Origin: Oxynema aestuarii AP17
Lineage (GTDB): Bacteria; Cyanobacteriota; Cyanobacteriia; Cyanobacteriales; Laspinemataceae
NCBI RefSeq assembly: GCF_012295525.1
Contig: NZ_CP051167.1
Span: 4,385,501 to 4,449,500, forward strand
Length of the DNA stretch: 64,000 bases
Reading direction: 5' to 3'
Below the pieces are notes generated by a model. The model worked only from the letters and a program-made list of their open reading frames with translations, made no database searches and had not been told where the DNA came from. Each line of letters starts with the position of its first letter. Positions within the stretch are counted from its first letter, which is position 1. Below, in pieces: positions 20,022 through 27,777 of this stretch. A program made the translations under genes and the position numbers.

Positions 20022-21481
20022 GCTGCTTTTCCTTGCACGAATTCGGTGACAAATTTTCCTAGCTGTTTCGCATCGCTGACTTCAAGTTTTCCATGTTTAT
20101 CTTGGCAAATTGTCCAGGTTGGCTGGTTTTTGCCTGAATGATGCCATGTCATTTCAGCGTGAATTCCCTGTAAACGTCCGCGTCCAATACTGCTACCCCC
20201 ACCGACGGGTAAATCGCTTGTCCATAAGTCTTTTAGTAATAGCAAAAGTAAGCCGATTTCTGGTTCACTAGGTTTGCGTAACTCCAATTCCAAAGTTAGG
20301 AGGGTTTCATCGCTGCCACATAATATTTGTTCGTCGAATAAAGCCCCGTGGTAAGCACCTCCGGTAAAGCGATCGATCGCAATTCTGTTTTGTACTAAAT
20401 CTCTGGTATTTTTGATGGTGCTTTCGCTGACAATTAGACGACTGGCTTTTGCTTCTTTTGTCTTCTCATCAACTACACCAAATAGTTCTTTGATAATATC
20501 CTGACTTTTTCCTAATGTGTTAATGATTCGCTCGGCACGATGCCAAAGAACTCCCGCTAAACTGGTGCCCGATAAAATAGGCACAGATTCGAGTTTGTTG
20601 TTAGTTTCGTTGGGTCGGTGCGATCGCAAATGTACCACATCAGGACTGATTTCATTAAATCCCGAGCTAGAACGAATAAGCAACGGACTGGCTAATTTAA
20701 AAGTTGCTTTGAGCAAAAAGCGATCGCGCCGATCTTCATCATCTAGTTTAACACCAAGAGCCTCAAAAATTGATTGATAAGTTGTCTCTGTTTCGGATAA
20801 CTTTGTGGACTCATGGTCAAACATTAACCACTGCAAGCGTTCATCATCTTTGCGAAGATCAAACCGCCATGTTTGCCATGCTTTAACATGACAGCGACCA
20901 AACCCGCGTCTTTTTTTGATGCCGAAACCTATCTCCCCTTTTTCCAATCCTTGCAGTGCTAAACCCAAGGCTTTGATTAGCTTTGCTCGATCATCTTTTT
21001 CACAAATAACCACCTCAAAATACAGGGGAAATTCTGTTCCTGCTGCCAACAGTTCTAGATCGTATTTTGCTCCTTTCTCTGCCGTCCCTGTTTTACTATC
21101 GATTTTCACGCCATCTCGCAGTTCAATCGTCGGTGATGGACTAATGCTTAAAGCATCTCCAATTATAATTGAACTTTGGTCGCCATCATCTTGACTGCGA
21201 ATTCCACCAAAGAGGACAGTTGCTAAACTGTCTTTGGTTTCTTCTTGTTCATAACCATGCTCATATTCATGTAGGTAGTTTCGTAAAGCACCAGCAATGG
21301 ACGCACCAGTTAAAAGAGCGCGATCGCTGATACTATCTCTCAGTAACATTAAGTCAGTAGGATTATCGGCATCACTATTGCCACTGCCCAAGCAAGTGGG
21401 TGTATCCAAGACTAAAATACCCCGGATAATCAGTCGTTTAATAATTTCTCGTTGATAACGTTTGATTCGTTCTAAAGTCAT
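20018..21481 (-). CDS. double Cas7 (Csm3-like) RAMP fusion protein
   Basis: 487 residues containing two RAMP modules. Module 1 (about 15-210) has CLGSGNSDADNPTDLMLLRD, which matches the Csm3 loop carrying the RNA-cleaving Asp, then GASIAGALRNYL and the glycine-rich loop KKRRGFGRCHV. Module 2 (about 255-470) has SPLLIRSSSGFNEISPDVV, LSGTSLAGVLWHRAE, NRIAIDRFTGGAYHGALF (a classic Csm3 motif) and VGGGSSIGRGRLQGI. It should form two adjacent backbone subunits and supply target-RNA cleavage sites. It overlaps csx10 by 1 nt and csx19 by 4 nt. Confidence 0.86.
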   Translation of the reverse strand: MTLERIKRYQREIIKRLIIRGILVLDTPTCLGSGNSDADNPTDLMLLRDSISDRALLTGASIAGALRNYLHEYEHGYEQEETKDSLATVLFGGIRSQDDGDQSSIIIGDALSISPSPTIELRDGVKIDSKTGTAEKGAKYDLELLAAGTEFPLYFEVVICEKDDRAKLIKALGLALQGLEKGEIGFGIKKRRGFGRCHVKAWQTWRFDLRKDDERLQWLMFDHESTKLSETETTYQSIFEALGVKLDDEDRRDRFLLKATFKLASPLLIRSSSGFNEISPDVVHLRSHRPNETNNKLESVPILSGTSLAGVLWHRAERIINTLGKSQDIIKELFGVVDEKTKEAKASRLIVSESTIKNTRDLVQNRIAIDRFTGGAYHGALFDEQILCGSDETLLTLELELRKPSEPEIGLLLLLLKDLWTSDLPVGGGSSIGRGRLQGIHAEMTWHHSGKNQPTWTICQDKHGKLEVSDAKQLGKFVTEFVQGKAA

Positions 21482-23064
21482 TAATCTTTCTCCTTCATGG
21501 CTTGTTTAGCAACCGCCATAATCAATCGCAAAGTATATTCCAATGCCAATTCTTGACGCAGTTCTACCGTGACATCGGCAATGCTGACAGATTTAATATC
21601 ATTTTTCCAAATTTTAACCGGGTTATCTAGCCATTGTTGTAATTTTTCGGGTAAAAATACACCATCTATCCAAGTCCGCTTAAACTGACTCATAGAATTT
21701 TTCGTAAGATTTGCCAGTAAAGCATCAATCGGTTGGCGACTATTCATAGATAGGGCTTCCCTTGCAGCTAACAGTAGTCGAGAAACCTGGCTATTTGTCA
21801 TGGCATTAGGAGATAACTTTGTGCGTCCAACTTTATCTAATAGCTTTGTGTCTAGATGTTGGCGTAATAATCTTTCTGCCATTTGTTTCGCCAATTGACG
21901 TGAATATTCATTGTCCAGTCGAGGAGAATCTTTACTGTTATCCTCATCGTCGGGTAATTTGACATAAAAGCTAGATTCATTTAGCCAATTAATCGCAATG
22001 CGGCCAAATCCTTCTGCTCTTCTTTCTCCAATTCCTTCCGCTTCTAAAGTGCGAATGAGATCGGCAGTTATTCCATCAATCTTGTCATAAATAAAAACAC
22101 TTCCTGCTGATACGGCTGGCACTTGCGGCAAAGGCAATCCCCATTTTCGGTTAAAACCGCCAATTAGGGTAGATTTCGTATAGCAACTTTCCAGTTTGAG
22201 GGGAAAGCCTAAAGCTTCAAAAAGCAATTCAGTGGGGGGCATGGCTACATATTGACCCCATTCATCGCGCAGAATTAAATCGCTGAGAAGAGTTACTGTA
22301 AAAGTTTCTCGATTTTTAAGTTTTTCTTCTGGTGAAATTCCTACTTCATCCCAATTTTCTGGGGTAGAAATTTCTTGAATTTTAGTATGTCCATAGCCTG
22401 CGCTTCGAGAACCCCCTAACCAGATATTTTCTGGGGTGAGCAAGCTTTTGATGATTTCTACATCATTGTTTTCGCACAGGATAACGGCTTGAAAATTCTG
22501 ACCAGCATCTAAAGCGTCATAGCAAAAAATTGCCCCATCTCGCGTTTCGGTAACTTCATCAGTTTTTGGATCGCGCTTATCATTTAGAGAACGCCCTTTA
22601 CGGCGATCGCGCATATTATGAATATTAATCCGTCGATTGACCGTATAGAGAATTCCATCTGAACCGTCTTTTGCCCAAAAATATTCGCCAACAGGTTTGG
22701 GAGATTTTAACTCTTTTTTATAAAGACTAAGATCGTAAACCTCTATATCTGATTTGTCTTTTGATAGTTCATCATTCTTTTCCTTTTTCCAAGAATGGGG
22801 CAACGGCAAAGTCCGTTGTTGTTCTTTGTAAAAATAGGCATTTAGATAGCGAGTCTTGCCATCAAAAAACAAACGTCTCACCGTTTCATCGGTCAAAATA
22901 TCAGTATCTTGCAGTCCATGACGCTGCAAATAACGTCCGATTAATGCCCCTCGGATCATGCTGCCAGGAATAAACGGATAAGAAACATCACTATTCGGAT
23001 CTCCCTGAAACGAAGTTGCTAAAACGGGCTGTTGAGTTTCTAACACGAAGGTAATCACTTTCAT
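21481..23064 (-). CDS. csx10: Csx10 (Cas5-group RAMP) with helical C-terminal, possibly Cas11-like, domain
   Basis: A 527-residue protein. The N-terminal RAMP half has FIPGSMIRGALIGRYLQ and the glycine loop GGSRSAGYGHTKIQ (about 220-235). The second RAMP half ends in GIGERRAEGFGRIAINW (about 345-361), the hallmark of Csx10. Residues 370-527 are helical and rich in Leu/Lys (AERLLRQHLDTKLL, SRLLLAAREAL, LEYTLRLIMAVAKQAM). The operon has no separate small-subunit gene, so this tail may be the Cas11 equivalent; that is inference. It caps the crRNA 5' handle side of the complex. It overlaps cas7 by 4 nt and the double cas7 by 1 nt. Confidence 0.88.
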   Translation of the reverse strand: MKVITFVLETQQPVLATSFQGDPNSDVSYPFIPGSMIRGALIGRYLQRHGLQDTDILTDETVRRLFFDGKTRYLNAYFYKEQQRTLPLPHSWKKEKNDELSKDKSDIEVYDLSLYKKELKSPKPVGEYFWAKDGSDGILYTVNRRINIHNMRDRRKGRSLNDKRDPKTDEVTETRDGAIFCYDALDAGQNFQAVILCENNDVEIIKSLLTPENIWLGGSRSAGYGHTKIQEISTPENWDEVGISPEEKLKNRETFTVTLLSDLILRDEWGQYVAMPPTELLFEALGFPLKLESCYTKSTLIGGFNRKWGLPLPQVPAVSAGSVFIYDKIDGITADLIRTLEAEGIGERRAEGFGRIAINWLNESSFYVKLPDDEDNSKDSPRLDNEYSRQLAKQMAERLLRQHLDTKLLDKVGRTKLSPNAMTNSQVSRLLLAAREALSMNSRQPIDALLANLTKNSMSQFKRTWIDGVFLPEKLQQWLDNPVKIWKNDIKSVSIADVTVELRQELALEYTLRLIMAVAKQAMKEKD

Positions 23065-23738
23065 CGCGCTTGTATCTCCATTTTTCCAAAGCGTTGTAAA
23101 TAATCTTGACCAATTTCTTGACCTTGGTTAAAAAGTCTGCAATGTACATGACCGCGCCCTCGGTTTCGCCCACTGCCGACGCGCCGTAATGCCCAAGTTC
23201 CTGCTACTAAAAGCGACAACATTTCATCCGTTGGTGAAGTATGAAAATACAGAGGGGCAGTAAACTCAAGGTCACGGATAATTACTCTGGCAGAACGTAA
23301 ACTATGTTCATCAGGCGTCCCTTCTTTTGAATTAATCGCAGTTTGACGGCGAATTGTCGTCAGAGACTCTAGGATATTAATCGGCTTTAGCTTTAAATCG
23401 TTCTTTGGTTTCAGAAGCTGTTGTGCCACCGCTTCTCGTAAATCTCCTGGCAAACAAGCATCTCCAACGTGGATTTTGCCCACGGTTTCCAGGGTACTAC
23501 CGGGATTACCGAATAAATCTGCTGCTATCTGTTGCCAATGTTTGCGAGTTGCATCGGGTAAAACTGCCACTAAATTATCGCACTCTTCACTTAATAACCC
23601 TTTCAGAGTCCGTCCTCGCAAGTAAGGAAATCCATTGGGGTCATATTCTACTTCTTGGTCGAGAAGACCTGCTACCCCATCGCCACGTCCAAAGGTAGTA
23701 TCACTTAATAGCTTGATTTTTAGATGATAGATGCTCAT
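23061..23738 (-). CDS. Cas7-group RAMP protein (Csm3-like)
   Basis: A 225-residue single RAMP subunit. LLSDTTFGRGDGVAGLLDQEV leads into YLRGRTLKGLLSEECDNL (the RAMP helix), and the late loop RRVGSGRNRGRGHVHC is the glycine-rich signature. Its start lies 38 nt inside the end of cas10, and its end overlaps csx10 by 4 nt. A catalytic Asp may lie in the loop around residue 19-28 (GDGVAGLLDQE). In the Synechocystis III-Dv complex the corresponding Cas7 is fused to Cas5 and Cas11; here it is separate. Confidence 0.85.
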   Translation of the reverse strand: MSIYHLKIKLLSDTTFGRGDGVAGLLDQEVEYDPNGFPYLRGRTLKGLLSEECDNLVAVLPDATRKHWQQIAADLFGNPGSTLETVGKIHVGDACLPGDLREAVAQQLLKPKNDLKLKPINILESLTTIRRQTAINSKEGTPDEHSLRSARVIIRDLEFTAPLYFHTSPTDEMLSLLVAGTWALRRVGSGRNRGRGHVHCRLFNQGQEIGQDYLQRFGKMEIQAR

Positions 23739-25350
23739 TAGATTTTTCCTCGTTCAATGAGATATAAAATTCCATTGCTTCGATCGCATCAAAATAACCA
23801 CAATGTCCCTCAGTCCAGCCACAATCTTGTACCTCATCAGCAGCTTCTTGAATTTGTGGCAAATTCTTGATACTGTAAGCTTTGAGAAACTGGATAGTTG
23901 CTTGGCTGCCTTCGCGTAACTTTTCTCGTAAGGCAATCACTTTATTTCGCCGACCTTTCCAATCCTCATTTTTATTAAAAGTTTGAATAAGGCTGCTAAA
24001 ATTAGGCCAGTTTCGCCATTGATAATCATGTTCTAATAAAACAGGACGCATCGTTAGGTCGCCTTCTGTCACCTGGTACTCGCGCTGGCGAATTTCCCCA
24101 ATAGAACCAAATAAACCACTGGCTGCCAAATGCCAATCAAGAGCAGATAAATCTTCGTCTCCCCATTCTTCTTTCTGTTCTCGAACAAATTTTTTGGCAC
24201 TCTTACATAATTGTTCGCTGAGTTCATAAGCCCTGGCAAAAGGATAGTGCGCTTTGACCACACAAATCCCGGCACAAGCGGATAATGGTTTACCATCTGC
24301 TGCTGGCTGATCTTTAAAAGAATTGAGATAAATTGCCGCTAATTCTAATCCCAAGCGTCCATCACAAACAAAGGTGACATCATCACCCCCATAAACTAAA
24401 GGACGAAAAGGCAAGTATTTTTTATCTTTGATGGTAAATTTTCCTTTTACCTTGTCGTCGCTGTCAATAGAATTCACTACTGCATTGGCGACTTCTTTTA
24501 AGGCAGTTAATCCTGCGCGACGGACAGAATCAGAAAGTTCGCGCATCGCAGTGATGTAATCCCGATTTGATTTAGCTTTTTTGCCATGCTCTTGAAAGCG
24601 ATCGCCCATATTATTTCCATCCGCATGAACGATCGCCAAATAGCTATTTTCCCCAAACGATCGCCCAAAATCATCGAAGTCTAAAGCAATTTTGTACTTT
24701 TTAGGAAGTTTGCGATCGAATAATGTGTCATCTAGCTTGTCGTTGGCGGCTTTTACTGCATCGAGTTTAGCCACAATTTCACCAGAAACTAAATAGGGCA
24801 TAGGACAGCCGTGATTATCGCTCATATCCACCGCCACTAACTGAGTTGATTGACAAGCTGCGGTGATACCCAAACCCAATAAAGGGGATGAGGAAATTCT
24901 TTCTCTTTTTTGTCGATCCAACTGATTTTTTATCAGGTCTTGAATCACTTTACAAAGTGATTCATTATCCCAATCAAATGGCTGATGTGCTGCCACCAGA
25001 TTAATACCCGGTGCATCAGCTAAAATTCGCTTACTCAAAATCCGGGTAAACTGTTTAGCAATATCCAGAGATTGAAATAGCAACACCGTATTGCCGCCAC
25101 CCGCATAGACTAATTCTGCGGCCAGTTCTCCATCTTCGATATAAGGTCGATCTGCTGGTCGATCTGGATCGTAAATATGAATGGTTTGATTAAGTTTCTG
25201 TCCCAATTCTCGTAACGCCCATTTTGCCCATTCATCAGTTGCTCGATCGACTAAATAAGATCCGCCAATATTTTCGCGTAATCGGTTACTGCCAAAAATA
25301 TAAGATTGAATTCCTGTGGTGTCCAGGACGGTGACAACACAATTCCTCAT
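23701..25350 (-). CDS. cas10: Cas10 large subunit, HD-less, with intact GGDD cyclase motif
   Basis: 549 residues, short for Cas10. It begins directly in the first palm domain (TVLDTTGIQSYIFGSNRLRE, then YAGGGNTVLLF near 82-92). No HD nuclease domain precedes it, as is typical of subtype III-D. The second palm has LAIVHADGNNMGDRF (238-252) and VYGGDDVTFV with GGDD at 321-324, so cyclic oligoadenylate synthesis is expected. The C-terminal helical part follows (about 400-549). A Csm1/Cmr2-like protein is the alternative name. It overlaps the CARF gene by 4 nt and cas7 by 38 nt. Without HD it should not cut DNA; its likely output is the second messenger sensed by the neighbouring CARF protein. 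Confidence 0.92.
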   Translation of the reverse strand: MRNCVVTVLDTTGIQSYIFGSNRLRENIGGSYLVDRATDEWAKWALRELGQKLNQTIHIYDPDRPADRPYIEDGELAAELVYAGGGNTVLLFQSLDIAKQFTRILSKRILADAPGINLVAAHQPFDWDNESLCKVIQDLIKNQLDRQKRERISSSPLLGLGITAACQSTQLVAVDMSDNHGCPMPYLVSGEIVAKLDAVKAANDKLDDTLFDRKLPKKYKIALDFDDFGRSFGENSYLAIVHADGNNMGDRFQEHGKKAKSNRDYITAMRELSDSVRRAGLTALKEVANAVVNSIDSDDKVKGKFTIKDKKYLPFRPLVYGGDDVTFVCDGRLGLELAAIYLNSFKDQPAADGKPLSACAGICVVKAHYPFARAYELSEQLCKSAKKFVREQKEEWGDEDLSALDWHLAASGLFGSIGEIRQREYQVTEGDLTMRPVLLEHDYQWRNWPNFSSLIQTFNKNEDWKGRRNKVIALREKLREGSQATIQFLKAYSIKNLPQIQEAADEVQDCGWTEGHCGYFDAIEAMEFYISLNEEKSNEHLSSKNQAIK

Positions 25351-26615
25351 TGATTCGCCTCTTGATTATTTTTATCGATCCACTGGCCAATTTTTCGTTC
25401 AAGGTTTAACAGGTCTTCTCGTCCGAACACCTCGATTTTGCGATCGGCGATCGTAGTTCTTAATTGAGATTTAATATAGCTGGGTTGGTCATAGCAGCAA
25501 ACCAAGGCTACTCGCGCTTCATCTCCTCCGAGTTGTCTTGCTCTTATAGACGCTTCAAATAATTTTTGCTTACAAAGTGATGGTTTGTCGCTGGTTGTAC
25601 AAGATATCGCAAAAAGTTGATATCCCAGCATAAACGCAACATCAAACTCAAATTTGGGATATTTCTTTGAATGATTTTCCCGATCGTCTATATGAAATGA
25701 CATTCCTGCTTTTTTAATCCCGTACTGCGAAGGAAGTTGTTTAACTTGTTGCAAAACATAGTCTTCTAGCCAGACACCATCTAGCCACGCGCAGACATGG
25801 GTTAAATCATTGAATCCTTTCTTTTGCGTAACACTAATGTTTAAAACATCTGTAGATGCATCTAAATGTTGGCGCAATAGGTTCTTAATTTCTGTCGGTA
25901 AGCTTTGAACCTCAATGGTGGGTTGTGCTTTTAGTTCATCTTCCGGTTTCCACACATGATTGTTACGTTGATCGTAATATTTCATTTGGCGACGTAACTT
26001 ATTATTACACCAATCTCTCCAAGCTTTGGCTAAGTCTTTATTTTGATAAAACTCAGCAAATTTCGCTGCGGCCTCCGGTAGAGTGGGATCGGCAGATGGT
26101 GGTCGATCGTCTTGCCATTTTAAATTGTGTAGCCCAAACAGTTTGGTAAAAGATATCTTCAGAGAGACTTTCTCTCGAATTGGAGAATTATTTGGGCGAT
26201 CGATGCACATTTCTAAAGTGCGTGAATCTAGATAGCTGAAAAAGGCATCAGGTTGTAGTTCTTGAACGGCACGATAAGCATGAACTGCCATCGCTTTCGT
26301 GCCACCCGTGTAGTGCAAACCAATGCTGCCAGCTACCGATTTAATTCTTTTTTGAATTTTTTCCCGGATTTGATAACTGTCAGATTCATATTTAGCTAAG
26401 TCAATCGGCTCAATTTTTTTGTCAATGTTAACTTCTTTCTGCTCTCGAAGCTGTTTAAGCAAACAAATTTTCTGGGTCTTGGTATGTTCGGTGAACACCA
26501 GATAAACTGTTCCACCATCTTTTAAAAGTGTTAAGGCTGCTACATAGTTAGGTAAAGGATTTTCTCCAACCAGTAATAACAGGTGTTGTACTTTATATTG
26601 ATCTAGGTTACTCAT
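25347..26615 (-). CDS. CARF-domain PD-(D/E)XK-like effector (Card1/Can2-like)
   Basis: A 422-residue protein, first gene of the operon. Residues 8-150 form a CARF domain: QHLLLLVGENPLPNYVAAL and the ligand-loop motif LHYTGGTKAMAVHAYRA, characteristic of the DUF1887/Card1 group. Residues 290-410 form a PD-(D/E)XK-type fold: DGVWLEDYVLQQVKQL, then FEFDVAFMLGYQLFAISCTT, then ARQLGGDEARVALVCC. The Asp of FEFD is kept, but the expected ExK reads SCT. Known of the family: cA4 binding activates nicking of DNA and/or RNA. Inferred: the abortive-response effector of this locus, possibly with an altered active site. Confidence 0.82.
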   Translation of the reverse strand: MSNLDQYKVQHLLLLVGENPLPNYVAALTLLKDGGTVYLVFTEHTKTQKICLLKQLREQKEVNIDKKIEPIDLAKYESDSYQIREKIQKRIKSVAGSIGLHYTGGTKAMAVHAYRAVQELQPDAFFSYLDSRTLEMCIDRPNNSPIREKVSLKISFTKLFGLHNLKWQDDRPPSADPTLPEAAAKFAEFYQNKDLAKAWRDWCNNKLRRQMKYYDQRNNHVWKPEDELKAQPTIEVQSLPTEIKNLLRQHLDASTDVLNISVTQKKGFNDLTHVCAWLDGVWLEDYVLQQVKQLPSQYGIKKAGMSFHIDDRENHSKKYPKFEFDVAFMLGYQLFAISCTTSDKPSLCKQKLFEASIRARQLGGDEARVALVCCYDQPSYIKSQLRTTIADRKIEVFGREDLLNLERKIGQWIDKNNQEANQ

Positions 26616-26650
26616 CTTTTTCTCCGTTAATTTGTGTTCAACTGAATGAG

Positions 26651-26661
26651 GGGTCTTCTGG
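26651..26661. promoter_or_regulatory. GGGTCTTCTGG motif, site A (leader of the cas operon)
   Basis: This 11-mer lies about 35 bases upstream of the CARF start and downstream of the predicted -10. It is repeated in inverted orientation at 26762-26772. Its core is also present at 27763-27773 before the TIGR03985 gene. With a preceding AG, sites A and C share AGGGGTCTTCT. Confidence 0.45.
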
Positions 26662-26694
26662 ATATATGGTACGCTTTGGTATCCGGATTACATG

Positions 26695-26725
26695 ATAATA
26701 GAGGTTTCAGAAATCGAGGACTCAA
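26695..26725 (-). promoter_or_regulatory. candidate promoter of the cas operon
   Basis: On the minus strand TTGAGT (26720-26725) and TATTAT (26695-26700) are 19 bases apart, slightly long for a sigma-70-type promoter. The predicted start is near 26688, giving a leader of roughly 70 bases. A perfect 16-bp palindrome abuts the -35 on its upstream side. Confidence 0.4.
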
Positions 26726-26730
26726 TATTG

Positions 26731-26746
26731 TGTAGCCTAGGCTACA
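26731..26746. promoter_or_regulatory. perfect 16-bp palindrome, candidate operator
   Basis: TGTAGCCTAGGCTACA is self-complementary over all 16 bases. It lies five bases upstream of the candidate -35 box. It has no T-run, so it is more like a dimeric regulator site than a terminator. The regulator is unknown; the WYL protein encoded nearby is one candidate. Confidence 0.45.
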
Positions 26747-26761
26747 TTTTCGATCGCCTAC

Positions 26762-26772
26762 CCAGAAGACCC
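26762..26772. promoter_or_regulatory. GGGTCTTCTGG motif, site B (inverted)
   Basis: CCAGAAGACCC is the exact reverse complement of site A, about 100 bases away. The two inverted copies bracket the palindrome and candidate promoter. Confidence 0.45.
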
Positions 26773-26797
26773 ATGAATGGTTGATGTTTGTTCGAGG

Positions 26798-27703
26798 TTA
26801 CTTGTTCAACAAACCTTTAATCCTCTCCATCAATCCCTCGGGAATCGGTCGAGATTGGCCGCGAATCCACGGGCCACAGGTCATTTCGATAAACGGTTGT
26901 TGCTGGTGGACGATTTCGACCTCCTCCAAAGAGCTATGAATCACTGCGACTGGGGTTAAATTTCCACGATCGCGGCAAAACTCGTGCCAGTCATCCACCG
27001 CATCCCGTTGGGAACTAATAATCAAATAGTGAGTACATGCCTCCAAAATCGGCTGTTTTTCCGGCTGAACCATGCCGCCGACATCCACGATCGTCAGTGC
27101 TTTTTGACGTCGGAGTTCGAGGATCGCACGGGCGTGATAGGGAAAAAAGCGATCGCTCAACCCCCCCTTATTCGTCGCTTTAAACCCTTCTGCATCGAGA
27201 TCCGGGGGCAATTCTAGAGTATAGTTGCCTTCCCCGTCCCAATTTGCTCTTTGCAAATATATATTTGAGTTTACCTCAATTAGGCTCTGAAATAACCGAT
27301 GAGAAAAAACACTTTTACCACTATCTGGCGGACCGACTACCATCAGTGCCGGATTTAAAGTATCGGTCACTTGACCCAACTGGAGAATTTGACCGACCCG
27401 AACCCCTTTAGTGTGAGTGGCGACGACGATCGCACCAATACGCGGATCGTTGCAAGCGACCCAAGCGGTGGGATGGAGTTCGTGAATTAAGTACCCGTAT
27501 AACCAGATCGGTCCGCGCCCGTCGATCGCCACGCCAACCCGGGTATCGATGCCGGGCGGCAATTCGATCGCCCCGAGATCCTCGGGACTGACGAGGCGAT
27601 CGGGTCGGGTCAGTTCGATCGCCAACACTTGATAGTCCAATCCCTCACGGGTGCGACCCCGACTGAGTTTGAACTGCACGCCCCGGTTTGTAGTCTGTGC
27701 CAT
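26798..27703 (-). CDS. csx3: Csx3 (Crn3) ring nuclease fused to a P-loop ATPase-like domain
   Basis: 301 residues from the ATG at 27703; an ATG 30 bases upstream is also in frame. Residues 1-110 are Csx3: GVQFKLSRGRTREGLDYQVL, GRGPIWLYGYLIHELHPTAW and the following CNDPRIGAIVVATHTKGV, keeping the conserved His and Asp. Residues about 115-300 are a P-loop domain with GPPDSGKSVFSHRL (Walker A) and TIVDVGGMVQPEK (Walker B-like). Known of Csx3: a tetrameric Mn-dependent nuclease that degrades cyclic tetra-adenylate. Inferred: the off-switch for Cas10 signalling. The Csx3-ATPase fusion is typical of cyanobacteria; the ATPase role is unknown. It is transcribed divergently from the TIGR03985 gene. 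Confidence 0.88.
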   Translation of the reverse strand: MAQTTNRGVQFKLSRGRTREGLDYQVLAIELTRPDRLVSPEDLGAIELPPGIDTRVGVAIDGRGPIWLYGYLIHELHPTAWVACNDPRIGAIVVATHTKGVRVGQILQLGQVTDTLNPALMVVGPPDSGKSVFSHRLFQSLIEVNSNIYLQRANWDGEGNYTLELPPDLDAEGFKATNKGGLSDRFFPYHARAILELRRQKALTIVDVGGMVQPEKQPILEACTHYLIISSQRDAVDDWHEFCRDRGNLTPVAVIHSSLEEVEIVHQQQPFIEMTCGPWIRGQSRPIPEGLMERIKGLLNK

Positions 27704-27762
27704 CGCGATTTGTACTCCTGCATTTAATTTCATTCCCTGTTATTATAACGATGACATGGAAA

Positions 27763-27773
27763 AGGGGTCTTCT
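27763..27773. promoter_or_regulatory. AGGGGTCTTCT motif, site C, before the TIGR03985 gene
   Basis: It shares an 11-base core with site A. Its GGGG also sits about 10 bases before the GTG at 27778, so it may double as a ribosome binding site. If the upstream ATG at 27751 is the true start, the motif would be coding. Confidence 0.4.
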
Positions 27774-27777
27774 AAAA

